Assembly (NCBI GenBank): GCA_017165825.1
Contig: CM029386.1
Coordinates: 3,258,950 to 3,322,949 of the forward strand
Direction of reading: 5' to 3'
Length of the DNA: 64,000 nt
Source: Hepsetus odoe
Lineage: Eukaryota > Chordata > Actinopteri > Characiformes > Hepsetidae
The notes below the pieces were generated by a model that was not told the DNA's origin, searched no databases, and saw only the letters and a program-made list of their open reading frames with translations. Position numbers and translations under genes: made by a program. Of this stretch, positions 1-10,099 are shown in pieces (the first letter of the stretch is position 1; each line of letters starts with the position of its first letter).

Positions 1-38
1 GGGTGCCATATTCTCGTCAAGCACTTCACTTTCGGAGG
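1..38 (-). CDS. ube2f: ube2f coding exon 6 (truncated by window edge)
   Basis: After a CCCCTCAG acceptor the first 38 nt encode [12 protein letters not shown] followed by two bases of a Pro codon. This is the segment just before the active-site loop. The exon is cut by the left edge, so the catalytic cysteine (residue 116 in human) is not in view. Confidence 0.93.
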
Positions 39-2859
39 CTGAGGGGTGGAAAAAAAGAGGATTGTTAGTTTAACACCATCTTCCGTGGCATCATCTTATG
101 AATCAAGCGTCCTCAGTCTGGACCGGCTTCTCCATTCCCAAAATCTCAGCTAACCCCACATTAAAGACGACCAAACGAATAACGACAAGGACAAGGACAC
201 TCACCACCATGTTGTAGGCTTCAGGGACTTCGATCTCAAACTGAAACTTTCCGCCCTGGTAGTAGCCTTCATCTGTGGGCAAAAAATACAGCAGACTTTG
301 AGATGGTCCGTGGATTGTTCAGACGCCACTGTGAACAGCAGGTGAAAATTCTCATCAACAGTCCTTTCACTTTGATTCTACAGCGGGGTAGTCACCATAG
401 ACGCAATAGAGGACAATTTAAAAAAATAAATTAATTAATAAAATAAAATAAAATAAAATAAAAAAAATAAATAAAAAAATTTAAAAAACGCTCAAATGCA
501 AGTGACAGTTGGGGTTACCTGGAGTGATGGCAAGCTGAAAGTGGTGGAGCTTGTTTACGTCCAGAAACGTGACCTTGCAGGTGTCTGAAAAGAGGACAAC
601 ACAGGGTTGAAGGGACACGCACTCGAGCGCAAGAACAAGCGCATTTTCAAAAGTCAAGAGCTGCTGTTTCAACAGATTCAATATAATTTGAACTTGCTTG
701 TAACAATTACATCTAAAAATGCAAAACTGGCATTCGGGCCTAAAAAAAAAAAAGAAAAGAAAACAAGTAAACAAAAGATAATCACATTTATCTGTAATCA
801 TTCAGCAATTCTTACACAAAATGCAGTTGATTACATTTTGAATTTAAATCCCTGTATTTCTAGTTCTTGATGGCGCTTTTAACGACAACTTTGAATTTTC
901 TTCCTTTTTTTTGTCAGAAAATATCTTTACTCTGCGTCGGGGAAATGCTTACACCTGGATTAGCTCTACAGACACTGACGTTTAAATGATATAAAATGTC
1001 ATTTAAATGACATTATGAAAAAATTAATAGGTTTAAGCAACCAAGCAGCAACCAAACGCTCTGCTTTTCTATCCAATGTCGACCCGAACTTTAGAAACAG
1101 CTTTAAGAAACAATCAAAGAGTTTTCATTTGTCGTCTTCCAGCATCGCAAAATGGGTTTCGTAAGACTTTCTGAATGTGAGCAGGAAATGTAAAAATAAA
1201 GAGCTCACTCACTGGGAAGGTTGGCTTCAAGCTCAGCAACCTCTGTAGAAAGAAAACAGAGAACTGAATAATCACAGGCAAGAAACAGGACCCTCTTAAA
1301 GTCACGGGACTGGCCGCTGCAAGACAGGGACCAGCAAGAGAGGGGGTTTAAAAACAAAGCCTTGGTTAATACGAGGTCCTTCATAATGACTGACCATCTG
1401 TAACTGAGACGACCACGGTCATGTACATCAGGCGACCCAAGATACATCACTTATGAAAAAATGATGTTAAAAAAGAAAAATCATATTATACTAAACACAA
1501 AATGAAAAACGGTGTTTATAGGTTATGGTTTCAGTTTCAAACTCCTATTCAATCAAACCGTCCAGTCGCATTCATCTTCCCATAAAAGTCCCTACACGTC
1601 AATCAAAAAAATACAGAAAACCATGAACTTGAGCTTTTAAAACATGTGGAATTCAAAAATGACATAGAAATGCACCAGCAACATTGAAACATTTTCAATT
1701 CAGGGTGATTTAAATACCTACAAATATGACTTTCTTTAGGACCTGATGGGTAAATATTCTATAAGAAGCAAAAAGTAGCTTTTCCTTTATTCACCAAAAT
1801 GCAAATCCAAATAAACGCTCATGAGCTTCTTCCACTTCCTTCCATTTTAACCCAAGCTTGTTCCAGTAGCCTCAGCAGTTGGCAGTGTTAGGTGACCCCT
1901 GCTGCCCCGCGGGTGTTATAAAAAGACCTTCCTTTTCCAGCCTGAACCGCGTGACACACTGACGTTACATCAGCTCAAAGCAGAACAGCAGGACAGCAAG
2001 TACGGCTGTGTATTAAACAGCACTGAGCGATTCCCTTCGTAAACATTTCAGAAAGTGCCTTTACCTCCTTCTCTTGGTCCTGAGCGAATCCAATGGCAGC
2101 TATTTTACCTTCAACACACACCGATCTGATCTAAATATAGTCCATTAAAAACTAAACGAAGATGTGTTTGTAGTGTGTAAGATTCACGAGTGCAAATCCG
2201 AAGGTAGTTCCTCAAAAATTCATCAAAATATTTATTTTTAATGCCAGTGCTTAAACAGTCTATTTTAAAGTAAACATGATTGATTCTCTCTCATCCAGAA
2301 AATGTAGCAAACGAAGCGTGAAGCTGAACACTAAGGTCTGGGAAAACTACTTCTTTCAGCTGTCTCCGTGTCTTCCTGTCCTCTTTCACACCTGCATGTC
2401 CTCTCTCAACATCAATAAACCTCCTCTTTCTTGGCAGCTCCGTCCTCAAAATCCTTCTCCTGATACACTCCTCGTCCCTCCTCTGGACATGTCCAAACCA
2501 ATGCAGTCTCACTTACTTGTCTCCAAAACACCTTAAATGAGCTGTCCCTCTAATATGCTGATGGGTCAGTCCTCAGACTTAAACAGATCATTCTGGATGG
2601 AGTTCAGTTCAACATAATCACCCTGCATCGCTCGCTTCCAGCTGCTCCTGCCTTGTGTTTTCCTGCGGTTGCAGTTAACACTCAACAGCAAAAGCGCTTG
2701 AACGAGGGTTTTAAACATCTGTGCAACTGCGTGTACCGTACCTTTAATGAGCAGCCGGTCTCGGATGGACACTCTGTGCGAGGCGTCATGGGAGCCTGCA
2801 GGACTTCCACCTGCCCTCACTCCTTCCTCCCTCTTCAGTTTACTCGCCAACGTCAGCAT
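1..2859 (-). CDS. ube2f: UBE2F, NEDD8-conjugating E2 enzyme (5' part, spliced, runs off left edge)
   Basis: UBE2F takes NEDD8 from the NAE1-UBA3 E1 and, with RBX2, passes it to cullin 5 (known for the family). Seen here: five coding exons on the minus strand, joined at GT/AG sites, give residues 1-107. They start [14 protein letters not shown], pass [24 protein letters not shown] and [22 protein letters not shown], and stop inside [13 protein letters not shown]. This follows vertebrate UBE2F closely, including the N-terminal extension that docks on UBA3 and the start of the UBC fold. The ETGEICLSLL motif with the catalytic cysteine should be encoded just beyond position 1. Coding exons are 2742-2859, 1213-1242, 519-584, 205-272 and 1-38. 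All junctions keep frame and none carries a stop, so the gene looks functional. UBE2M is excluded by the YYQGGKFQF core and the N-terminus. Confidence 0.95.
205..272 (-). CDS. ube2f: ube2f coding exon 5: central UBC sheet
   Basis: The 68-nt exon completes Asp72 and encodes [20 protein letters not shown] followed by Met-Val. The acceptor is TTTTTTGCCCACAG before 272 and the donor GTG|GTGAGT after 205. It ends in phase 0, and the next exon starts PPKVKC as in the family. Confidence 0.94.
519..584 (-). CDS. ube2f: ube2f coding exon 4: first beta strands of UBC fold
   Basis: The 66-nt exon encodes [20 protein letters not shown] and the following Pro, after completing Asn50. The acceptor is CTCTTTTCAG before 584 and the donor CCAG|GTAACC after 519. 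It starts and ends in phase 1. The residue before TCK is Asn here, where human UBE2F has Cys. Confidence 0.93.
1213..1242 (-). CDS. ube2f: ube2f coding exon 3: 30-nt exon ([10 protein letters not shown])
   Basis: A 30-nt exon lies between a TTTCTTTCTACAG acceptor and a GTGAGT donor. It completes Glu40, encodes VAELEANLP, and gives the first base of Asn50. Both boundaries are phase 1, so skipping it would remove ten residues without shifting the frame. The segment corresponds to the first helix region of the UBC fold. Confidence 0.92.
1243..2741 (-). other. ube2f: ube2f intron between coding exons 2 and 3
   Basis: A 1.5-kb A+T-rich intron. Its only recognisable content is an RTE LINE remnant (2358-2562). 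The rest shows no ORF or repeat that I recognise. Confidence 0.8.
2358..2562 (-). mobile_element. RTE-clade LINE remnant (ORF C-terminus)
   Basis: The minus strand encodes [18 protein letters not shown] and a degraded basic tail, the C-terminal end typical of teleost RTE LINE ORFs (intact relatives read [10 protein letters not shown]...GRPKRRFMDV). The piece is 5' truncated, lies in a ube2f intron in the gene's orientation, and is clearly decayed. Confidence 0.75.
2742..2859 (-). CDS. ube2f: ube2f coding exon 2: start codon and UBA3-binding N-terminus
   Basis: This exon encodes residues 1-39, [14 protein letters not shown] through RDRLLIK, plus one base of codon 40. The ATG at 2859-2857 is chosen because the protein then begins exactly like vertebrate UBE2F. 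The donor follows 2742 (AAAG|GTACGG). Residues 11-30 are Ala/Gly/Ser-rich and differ most from mammals, as expected for a disordered tail. The exon ends in phase 1. Confidence 0.93.
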
Positions 2860-2893
2860 TGCTGACCAACGCACACGCGGCGCTCACACCCAC
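2860..2893 (-). other. ube2f: ube2f exon 2, 5' untranslated part
   Basis: Between the start codon and the best upstream acceptor (TGTCTTTGAGCAG, ending at 2894) lie 34 nt of likely 5' UTR. The start context is GTCAGCAATGC. The acceptor choice is inference; a transcript would settle it. Confidence 0.5.
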
Positions 2894-3020
2894 CTGCTCA
2901 AAGACATGCAGAGGAATCACAAACAGCAACTTACACAGAAAAACTTGAGTCAGGAGAAAAATTATGGAACCAGGCGTCAGGCAACATTGTGTTCTTATCC
3001 AGTAAACCTTCACGGGTTTA

Positions 3021-3264
3021 AGTGAAAGTGAAAGTGACTATGCTGGTCATTGTGAAACACAGCACACAGTGAGACGACAAAATTCAACCTTTTCATCCAC
3101 ACACACACCGTGCAGCAGGGAACAGCTATTGAAAGTGCCCCGGGAGCAGTGATAGGGATGATACCTTGCTCAAGGGAACCTTAGGGCAACCTACTGGTCT
3201 GGGATTCGAACCCATGACCTTTTGATCCTGGGGCCTCGTCCTAAATCACTAGGTCACAGCTGCC
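3021..3264 (-). repeat. Family B tRNA-type SINE
   Basis: Nearly full-length member of the commonest SINE here. Read on the minus strand it has a tRNA-like head (CTAGTG A-box region, GGGTTCGAATCCC B box), a body with TTGCCCTAAGGTTCCCTTGA, and a GTGAAAGTGAAAGTG-type end. Copies at 4921, 11832 and 51461 align along the whole length. Confidence 0.85.
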
Positions 3265-3479
3265 ACATCAAGGGCCTAATGGGGTGTCATTCTCAAAATT
3301 AAGTCTCAGGCATAACACTGATATCGTATCCTTCGATGGCTGCACCTGAAGACCAAATGATCCATGAACAGGCCATCCCATTTTGGAGGCTCCTTCAAAG
3401 ATGGTCAAAATATGAAACACACCACCCCTCACTTCTTCATATTTTACTTTCAAAGAGTCCAACTCTCTTATATTTTATT

Positions 3480-3790
3480 GTGTTGAGGAACAGTTCTCCA
3501 GATCCTCCTGAAGGACACTGTTTTTGTCTCTCATTTCAGTCCAGTCCCTGCACCTGTCCAGCTTCAGAGACAGAAGCAGTGTGGGATCATCGTCACAGAG
3601 ACAGGCGACGCTCCAAGAAGAGCTCTGAAACATCCTTCTGGAAGCCTGGAGAAGTGTTTCCTGACATGAACAAAGGAGCTGGTCTAAGAGAGTTGAGGCT
3701 GCACTGAAGGATAAGGGTGGTCAAATACTGACTTTAAATCTGGTTAGAATGAAACTCTCTTTGTGGTTAGACTGGATTTACATATTCATA
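3480..3790. mobile_element. Tc1-like non-autonomous relic
   Basis: It shares GTTCTCCAGATCCTCCTGAA and TAAGAGAGTTGAGGCTGC blocks with fragments at 6018, 16748, 20985 and 60187. The right part holds the reverse complement of the outer part of the 60187 copy (CAGCCTGAACTCTCTTAGAC), so the element is partly fold-back. No coding capacity remains. Confidence 0.5.
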
Positions 3791-4577
3791 TGTTTGCACA
3801 GAAACCACTGAACCTACTGTCTCACTTTCATTTATCCTGGGGTCTGTGTCCCAGTCCAGCGCTCTCTGGGGGACCCTGAGTTGAGACGCTGCTACAAAAG
3901 GAGCTTTTAGAGGCAGACGTCTGGTTCCATCACTCTGACTCCATCACTGAATCATCTAATCCAGAAAACGGTTCAGCCTTCTGGTCTGGAGGATTATCTT
4001 AATATATATTTAACAAAAATCTCCATCCCAGACAGACAGTTATACTGAACATCCCTCTTTGAGACAATTAAACTAAACAGACAACTCCTCTGACATTTAT
4101 CACACACAAGAATCCCCCACTGGTGTTGGTAACAGGCTGGTGAAGATAAAGGCTGCTGCTTTACACTGATTTTTGTCCAGGTGAGCAGAAACTAAATGCT
4201 CTTTAAACCTGTCATTAACACAGACATGACAAGAGGCCAACTCAACTATTCCTGCATCACTGGGAGCCAAACAGCCCCGACGTCCCAGTCCAGGGTCTGG
4301 GTGGGTGTGATAGGACACAAAAGGTGTTAAAAAAATTAAACGTGTGAATAACCTCCAGCCTGTTGTTTTTAGCAGCATTTGTGTTGCAACATTTAGCAGC
4401 TCAACGTTAGCATTAGCGACCTATAAACACCTCATTCTCCGAACAACTTCGATAACTACCTCGTTTATACATTGAAATACCCACTATTCCAGTTTATCTG
4501 CCTCGAGGCGGATCATAACAGTGCGTTTAAAGCCTTGTCGTTGGGCGAAAATAAAACTAGCCTAGCGGCTAACTTAC

Positions 4578-4650
4578 CTTCGCTACTCGGTTAGCTACCC
4601 ACGGAAGCTAACGCTAAAGTAGAGAAAAACAAAGATTTTATACCATAGTA
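4578..4650 (-). other. ube2f: ube2f exon 1, non-coding (5' end not seen)
   Basis: On the minus strand a strong donor, GCGAAG|GTAAGTTAG, follows 4578. It sits about 1.7 kb upstream of the coding exons in CpG-containing DNA with several GCTAAC/GTTAGC motifs. No start codon in this stretch reads into exon 2, so it fits a 5' UTR exon. The upstream limit given is nominal. Confidence 0.55.
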
Positions 4651-4915
4651 AGAGCCCGCCGACGTTTCTCGGTACGTTTAATTATTGGGCTTACGGCATA
4701 AATGTTGCTTTTAATGAAAAAAAAAGTGAGAAACCGGTGAAAATTACAGAGCGCTAACTCTGCAAGCACCTCCGGCGGTCCGGCTTCTCCCTCAGCCCGC
4801 ACAGAAAGGTTCCGCCTCTGACAGAGTTTTTGGTAAATTAAAACTAATAATGCGCAAAAATAATTAATGGGCATTTATTTAACACACTGCCGTCGCGAAA
4901 AAGGATTAAAGCGTC
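4600..4915 (-). promoter_or_regulatory. ube2f: Probable ube2f promoter region
   Basis: This is the only stretch near the proposed first exon with several CpGs and no repeat. A SINE starts at 4921 and bounds it. I see no convincing TATA box, as is usual for housekeeping E2 genes. The assignment rests on position relative to the exon 1 donor. Confidence 0.4.
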
Positions 4916-4920
4916 TTTTC

Positions 4921-5131
4921 TGGGGCAACGGTGGCCTAGTGGTGAGGGAGTTGCCCTGGTTCGGAAGATTGTGGGTTCAATTCCCTCACAGAAGGTATGC
5001 AGTACCCTTGAGCAAGGTACCGTCCCTGTCACTGCTCCCCAGGTTCTTTCAGTAGCTGCCCCCTGCTGTATGGGTGAAACTCAGCGGTTGAATTTTGTAG
5101 TGCTGTGCTGCGTTTCACAATGACAAGGGGG
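4921..5131 (+). repeat. Family B tRNA-type SINE
   Basis: Head GGGGCAACGGTGGCCTAGTG, B box GTGGGTTCAATTCCC, body CCTTGAGCAAGGTACCGTCC, and end in TTTCACAATGACAAG. It lies immediately upstream of the ube2f promoter region, in opposite orientation to the gene. Confidence 0.85.
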
Positions 5132-5293
5132 TGTGGGTTTGTTTTTCTATTTATTGGAACAATTTCAAGGTTTGAAACAAAAAATTTGCAGCAGCTTTGC
5201 TCACTTGTCCTGCCTGTTGAAAAAAAAAAAAAAGAAAAATGCCTAGAGCCTTCTTTTTACACTCAGTTCATCCCTGTGAAGACCCAGAGCTAA

Positions 5294-5500
5294 TAAGGTG
5301 GTCTACTGGTAGGGTACTTACCTATGGACCTATGGATCAAGAAGTCCAGGTTTGAATCCCAGTAGTACTAGTACTACCACCAGTGGGTCCCTGAGCAAAA
5401 CCCTTTACCCTGAGTTGCTCCAGGGGGACTGTCCTTGTAATCTGGACATGGAAGTGGCTCTGGATAAGAGCGTCTGCTAAATGCTGCAAATGTAAATATG
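5294..5500 (+). repeat. Family A tRNA-type SINE with GATAAGAGCGTCTGCTAAATG tail
   Basis: Head AAGGTGGTCTACTGGTAGGG, B box AGGTTTGAATCCC, body CTGAGTTGCTCCAGGGGGAC, and tail TGGATAAGAGCGTCTGCTAA. This tail is shared by several teleost SINEs and matches LINE 3' ends. A second copy lies inverted at 5612-5763. Confidence 0.85.
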
Positions 5501-5611
5501 ATACGATGAGAAACCACTACCATAACCACATGTGAGATACCTCAACATCCAACAGGAGACACAAGTATTTTTGTAACTCTTTGTTCTAGATGTCTCTGGG
5601 ATGTTTTTGAC

Positions 5612-5763
5612 CAGCCATAGTTTATCCAGAGCAACTTCAATGTTCTAATTACAAGGACAGTCCCCCTGGAGCAACTCAGGTAAAGGGTCATGCTCATGAA
5701 CCCAGTGGTGGTTGTGCTAGAGGTGGGATTTGAACTTGCAACCTCCTGGTCTACCGTGACCAT
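5612..5763 (-). repeat. Family A SINE, inverted partner
   Basis: Reverse-strand copy of the family at 5294, from the tail region (TTTATCCAGAGCAACTTC) through the body to the B box (GGGATTTGAACTTGC). With the first copy it forms a large inverted repeat with a spacer of about 110 bp. Confidence 0.8.
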
Positions 5764-6650
5764 GTTTCCTCAAGGAGCTCCACTAAGTTCTCAAGGCCAA
5801 AATAGAAGACTGTTATTGTATCTTTTGGTTCAATAACATTGTTTAGTTTCATTTCATGCCTCTTGAGGGCAGTAAAGGCTTTATTTTTGGGCTTAAAGAA
5901 ATTGGCAAGCATCTCATTCCAGACTTCTCTTTAGTAATACATAGACATAGTAAAGCAATGTATTACACAAGATGTTTTATTTACAAAGATCCAGACAGTC
6001 TTTTATGTTTGATGTCTTGTTGAGGAATAGTTCTCCAGATCTTCCTGAAGGACAGTGTTGTTGTCTCTCATTTTCAGTACAGTCTCTGTACCTGTGCAGT
6101 CTGATTGTTTTTTTTGTTGGTTAACCCACACAGTGATCTACGTCTGAACCTTCAAGCAGAACAAGGCGTCTAATTTAAGACATGAAGCAGTGAAGAAACA
6201 GGTGCAGATGATTCCAGATGATCAGACTGGCTGTGCCACAGGGCTTCAACAAGAGATGGCACTGTTGGGTTATGTCAGCAATGATGGTCTCAAAGCAAAA
6301 TAAACAGTTGGCAAGATGAAGCTCTTTCAACCAGTCAGATTTTATGCAATATGTATCATTTACTATTTTTCTACACCCATGAAACAAGTTCCTATAACCA
6401 ATGAGCATCAGTTACCTCATTTACTGAAGAAATAAAAATTACACTTCTACAGGAACAACTCCCATTATTCCCCCATGATTCCCCAATTAAATTGATCTAA
6501 ACATCATTTAAACTGAACTTCTCAATCAATGTGATGTTGGATCCAACAAGCAGCACACTAAGATAAAGCAAAGATGAAAAATATCAATCTTGAAGGGCTT
6601 ACGAAGACAGTATACGATTCTGAGACTCCAGCAACACCCCCAGTGAGAGT
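5764..6650. other. Intergenic; Tc1-like relic at about 6018-6175
   Basis: 6018-6175 repeats the GTTCTCCAGATCTTCCTGAA block of the Tc1-like non-autonomous family. 5764-6017 and 6176-6650 show no recognisable coding or repeat signal. Confidence 0.45.
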
Positions 6651-6800
6651 CTCTCCCTCTAAATGGAAAAAAACTTGAAACAAGAGTTTGATCTTCCCAG
6701 AAGTGGCCAACCTACCAAATTTTCAGCCATGACTCATCCAGGAAGTTGCAAAAAAAAAAAAAAACGGACATCTCACGTACATCCAATGAGTTTGGTGAGT
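6650..6800 (+). mobile_element. Tc1-like transposase relic, N-terminal part
   Basis: One frame reads FDLPRSGQPTKFSAMTHPG, the hinge between the paired-type helix-turn-helix and the catalytic domain of Tc1 transposases (usual form PRSGRPTKLS). An A14 tract and stops follow. Remaining family features are lost. Confidence 0.55.
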
Positions 6801-7199
6801 GAAGTTTTACCATTAAAAAGAGATCATCAGATATGCCGACAACCACTGGTAACCAAGAGAAACATGAAGCCTCTTGAGACCATTCAGGTTCTGCTCAAAA
6901 GTCCTTCAGTCATTGAAAACATTCGCAATACTACAGGGAACAGTGGCCCAGAATTCATCCACAGTCATGTATAAGCCTGATCTCTAACAACAGGAAGTGT
7001 TTGGCTGTCGTTTTTGTTGTAAAAGCTGAAAAAATGAATCTAAGCGCTCTCAAAAGTGGACTGTATCATGGCTGTTGGTGCCTTTATTACTTAAAAAATA
7101 ATATTACCTCACACTGCTATATATTCAGTTGTTGCTACCTAGCTAGCATGGTATTACACATGGTATTTCTACATGACCGTAGAGCACGACAATTTAAGA
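6800..7199. other. Intergenic, nothing recognised
   Basis: Probably continuing transposon decay (TACATGACCGTAGAGC and similar), but I see no domain and no terminal repeat. Confidence 0.4.
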
Positions 7200-7715
7200 A
7201 GGTAGAAATTTTGGAAGAGGTGAAGAAGAAAGTGCAGGCAGGTTAGAATGGGTGGAGAAGAGTGGGTAGAATGATTTGTGACAGACGGGTAACAGTGAGA
7301 GTAAAAGATAAGGTTTACAGGACAGTAGTGAGACCAGCTATGTTATACAGGTTGGAGACGGTGGCACTGATGAAAAGACAGTAGGCAGAGCTGGAGGTGT
7401 CAGAGATAAAGATGCTGGGATTTTTGTTGAGCGTGACGAGGATGGACAGGATTAGAAAATAGTATATTAGAGGGACAGTTCAGGTTAGACGTTTTGGAGA
7501 CAAAGTTAGAGAAGCAAGGTTGCGTTGGTTTGGACATGTCCAGAGGAGAGACGAGAATTATATTGGGAGGAGGATGTTGAAGATGGAGCTGCCAGAAAAG
7601 AGGAAAAGAGGAAGATCAAAGAGGAGGTTTAAGGACCTGGTGAGAGAGGACATGCAGGGGGTTGGTTTGAAGCAGGAAGATGCAGAGGACAGGAAGAAAT
7701 GGAGATGTTGAAGTT
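7200..7715 (+). mobile_element. RTE-clade LINE fragment (ORF C-terminal region)
   Basis: Conceptual translation, with stops and frame changes, follows the RTE LINE C-terminus: a KVYRTVVRPAMLY-like stretch, RMDRIRK, then a clean stretch [31 protein letters not shown] and EDAEDRKKWR. It is 5' truncated. Relatives are at 2358, 31690, 41690, 47155 and 61365. Confidence 0.8.
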
Positions 7716-8702
7716 GATCAAAGTCCTATTCGTCCATGAATATAATAGTTGTAGATGCCACAGAAGAGGCTCCTTGCTTCCCTTATTGTTGGATGTGCCA
7801 TGACTTCTGATTGAGATCTGGATTCAGGAAGGCATTTAGAAATCACTTCCTTTAAGATTAATATATAACTGGCAGGAAAAATGCTGGTCTCTACATTTCA
7901 AAGTGAATGTTAGTATTTAAAGAGGAAATTAAATAAAAAATCTGAAATATTACTAAGTTTTGATAATACAACGTTAATAAAATTATATAAAATTCATGGA
8001 ATGTTTTTAATACAAATAAGCATATATTCTTTAATGATTTAACACTAAAAGAGAACATGTTTTTCTGCACAATCAAATACTTAACATGACAACAATGTCG
8101 CCCGGTGCAGATTGTGGTGAACAGCTTGATTGTAGAGGAACTTGTACAGAAACAGAGGGAGAGTTATTCGCAGCAGTGGTGAATGGAACCAGACGTCTGC
8201 CTCTAAAAGTTCCCTTGCAGGAAGTTCTTCTATGAATCATTTTTTTTAACATTAATTTATGGAATTTTCTTTTAACCCAAACAACATTAACATTATTTCT
8301 GACTGATGTGATCTGTTTCGTTGATGCGTAAATGGCAGTTAAGTGAAGTAAAGTCAATGCATTGTCCCCAGAAGTGACCACGGCAGAACTTTCTGTAAGT
8401 CAGCAATAATGTGTGACAGACAGTTCAGGGACAAGAGCTTTAATTATTCATCGGTGACCGGTCTGGTCTATAGACTAATCAATCAGGCCAGGCTGGCTTT
8501 GGATGGGTTTATGGGACTCAGGGCTGAGGGTCGCTCCTCAGGCATTCTAGGAGCCCAATCAATCCCTCCAGACCACATGCATCTTCATCAAGAGCCAACA
8601 TAAAGAGTGGAAAGTCTGGACATGAAGTAAGACCATTTTACATTCTAGTGTGATTTCCATTTTCTGAGTTTCCTTCCTGAGTCATTTGGCTCAGCTGCAA
8701 AT
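7716..8702. other. Intergenic, A+T-rich
   Basis: 7860-8080 is strongly A+T-rich. 8183-8212 carries the inverse of the AGACGTCTGGTTCC motif near 3910, so both are probably pieces of one repeat. No gene is seen. Confidence 0.5.
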
Positions 8703-8783
8703 GGTGGTAGAACTGGAGATGGGATTCGACCCTGTGACCTCTTGGCCAATAGGCGAGTGTCCTATATCTAGACCACCACCATT
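8703..8783 (-). repeat. Family A SINE fragment (head)
   Basis: The minus strand reads GGTGGTGGTCTAGATATAGG and the B-box region; body and tail are missing. Confidence 0.65.
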
Positions 8784-9129
8784 GAGTAAAGGTTTGAAAG
8801 AGTCCATTGGTTTGTTTTCTTCTGGGAAGGTGAGTGTAGGGAACAGTGGGTGATCAGGACCAGGAATGCAATATAATCCTTCTCAAGAGGATAGCTTGGA
8901 GGTGGTGAACCTTTTGTAGGTGTCTTGTAATGTGTGTGTGTACTGGGTTAAAGATTAGACACACATTCACACATGCTGCATACATTTGGCCATTCTGCTA
9001 ACCCAGGCCCTCTACCTTCACCTCCAGATTTCCATGGAGGAAAGTGAACATTTTAGTTGGTTTGAAAGAGGAAGATGCAAAGAACAGGAATAAACACTTT
9101 TGAAGAAGCTTGGGATCATTATCCTGTTG
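8784..9129. other. Intergenic, nothing recognised
   Basis: A short GTGTGTGT tract lies at 8933-8942, and a possible scrap of RTE LINE (GAAAGAGGAAGATGCAAAGA) at about 9062-9090. No coding signal. Confidence 0.45.
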
Positions 9130-9420
9130 AAGAAAGAATTTAAGTCCAGTCATCCATGAAGCAGAGGGAACTGTGTGATGTTGATAAAATGAGCATTAAT
9201 TTTCTTAAAATCTGCAGATCTTCCTCCCAAGACGCCTCCAAACCTTCAAAGACCCACCTCCATGTTTCACCGCAAGAGCAAAACACTCCGTGCTGCTCTT
9301 TCCCTCCATCCACCATCCCACAGGAACCCTTCACGTCCACCCAATCACAGAAAGTTCCTCTCGTCCGACCACAAGACCTGCTCCCCATTCTGACCACTCT
9401 GGTGTTTGATCTGCTCTGAT
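9130..9420 (-). mobile_element. Tc1-like transposase relic (catalytic domain)
   Basis: The minus strand reads, across frames, a WSDESNF-like first-Asp region, then WMEGKSSTE and VKHGGGS, the usual glycine-rich block between the first and second catalytic Asp of Tc1 transposases. The second Asp and the Glu are not readable. A sister relic lies at 11020-11220 in the opposite orientation. Confidence 0.65.
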
Positions 9421-9861
9421 CACAGTCGTCTCTTTTTATTGTTACATCACAAAGGAAAGGATTCCAGCAGCAGCTGAACTGAGATCAAACACAAAGTGAA
9501 CATCAGACACTAAAGACACATGACATGCGACTTCAAAACCAACATTCTGAGTATTTACAGCTAAACAATCTGTCACTACAGGCTATAAAATACAGAAAAC
9601 AAGTCGCATTCACATTAATGTTTATTTATTTTTCCTAATTATATATATACATTTTTAATGCCAGATCAAAGGTTCGAGATATTTTATGAATGATCTATGA
9701 GTCCACACGGGTCCATGCCGGTCCATCAGCAGGAAGAAGGGACGGGGAAGGAAGGGGGAGATGTGTCGCCACTGATTAATGTGGTTTGTCTGGTGTCTGG
9801 AGAGCTGCTGTCATGTGATCCATTACATTCTGATTCAAACAATGCTGCAATCCAGTCTGCC

Positions 9862-9866
<5 letters not shown>
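9421..9866. other. Intergenic, nothing recognised
   Basis: Ordinary composition with a short TATATATA tract near 9642. Ends at a CA microsatellite. Confidence 0.5.

Positions 9867-9893
<27 letters not shown>
9867..9893. repeat. (AC)n microsatellite
   Basis: About 27 bp of AC repeat, complementary to the GT tract about 140 bp downstream. Confidence 0.95.
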
Positions 9894-9899
<6 letters not shown>

Positions 9900-10028
9900 G
9901 AAACACAAAGATCTAGGCTGCTATGCAGTCTGTCTGTGTTCATATGTGGGTGTGTGCAGTGCTTTGCACTTGGATGCAAAAGGATGTGAGTTCGATTCTC
10001 AGCCCAGGCCCTTTCTGAGTGGAACTAG

Positions 10029-10030
<2 letters not shown>

Positions 10031-10066
<36 letters not shown>

Positions 10067-10083
10067 ATGTGTGTGTGTGTGTG
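10031..10083. repeat. (GT)n microsatellite
   Basis: About 53 bp of GT with one CA interruption. Confidence 0.95.
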
Positions 10084-10099
10084 CTTAACTCGTGTCAAA

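Larger units (their letters stand above)
39..1212 (-). other. ube2f: ube2f introns between coding exons 3 and 6
   Basis: The non-coding parts (39-204, 273-518, 585-1212) are short introns. An AAAAT-rich, A+T low-complexity tract lies at about 420-487, and an A-rich tract at 741-775. Nothing else is recognised. Confidence 0.8.
2894..4577 (-). other. ube2f: ube2f intron 1
   Basis: Intron between the non-coding first exon and the start-codon exon. It contains a family B SINE (3021-3264) and a Tc1-type non-autonomous relic (3480-3790). The motif GAGGCAGACGTCTGGTTCC near 3910 recurs inverted near 8200, so 3895-3935 is probably another repeat fragment. The remainder is unremarkable. Confidence 0.6.

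Noticed and set aside
2566..2874. A longer ube2f N-terminus starting upstream of 2859
   Set aside because: The codon at 2874 is GTG, not ATG. The ATG at 2859 gives the exact family N-terminus.
6663..6974. 103-codon open frame as a host gene
   Set aside because: The LPRSGQPTKFS stretch identifies it as a Tc1 transposase hinge; the rest is decayed and includes an A14 tract.
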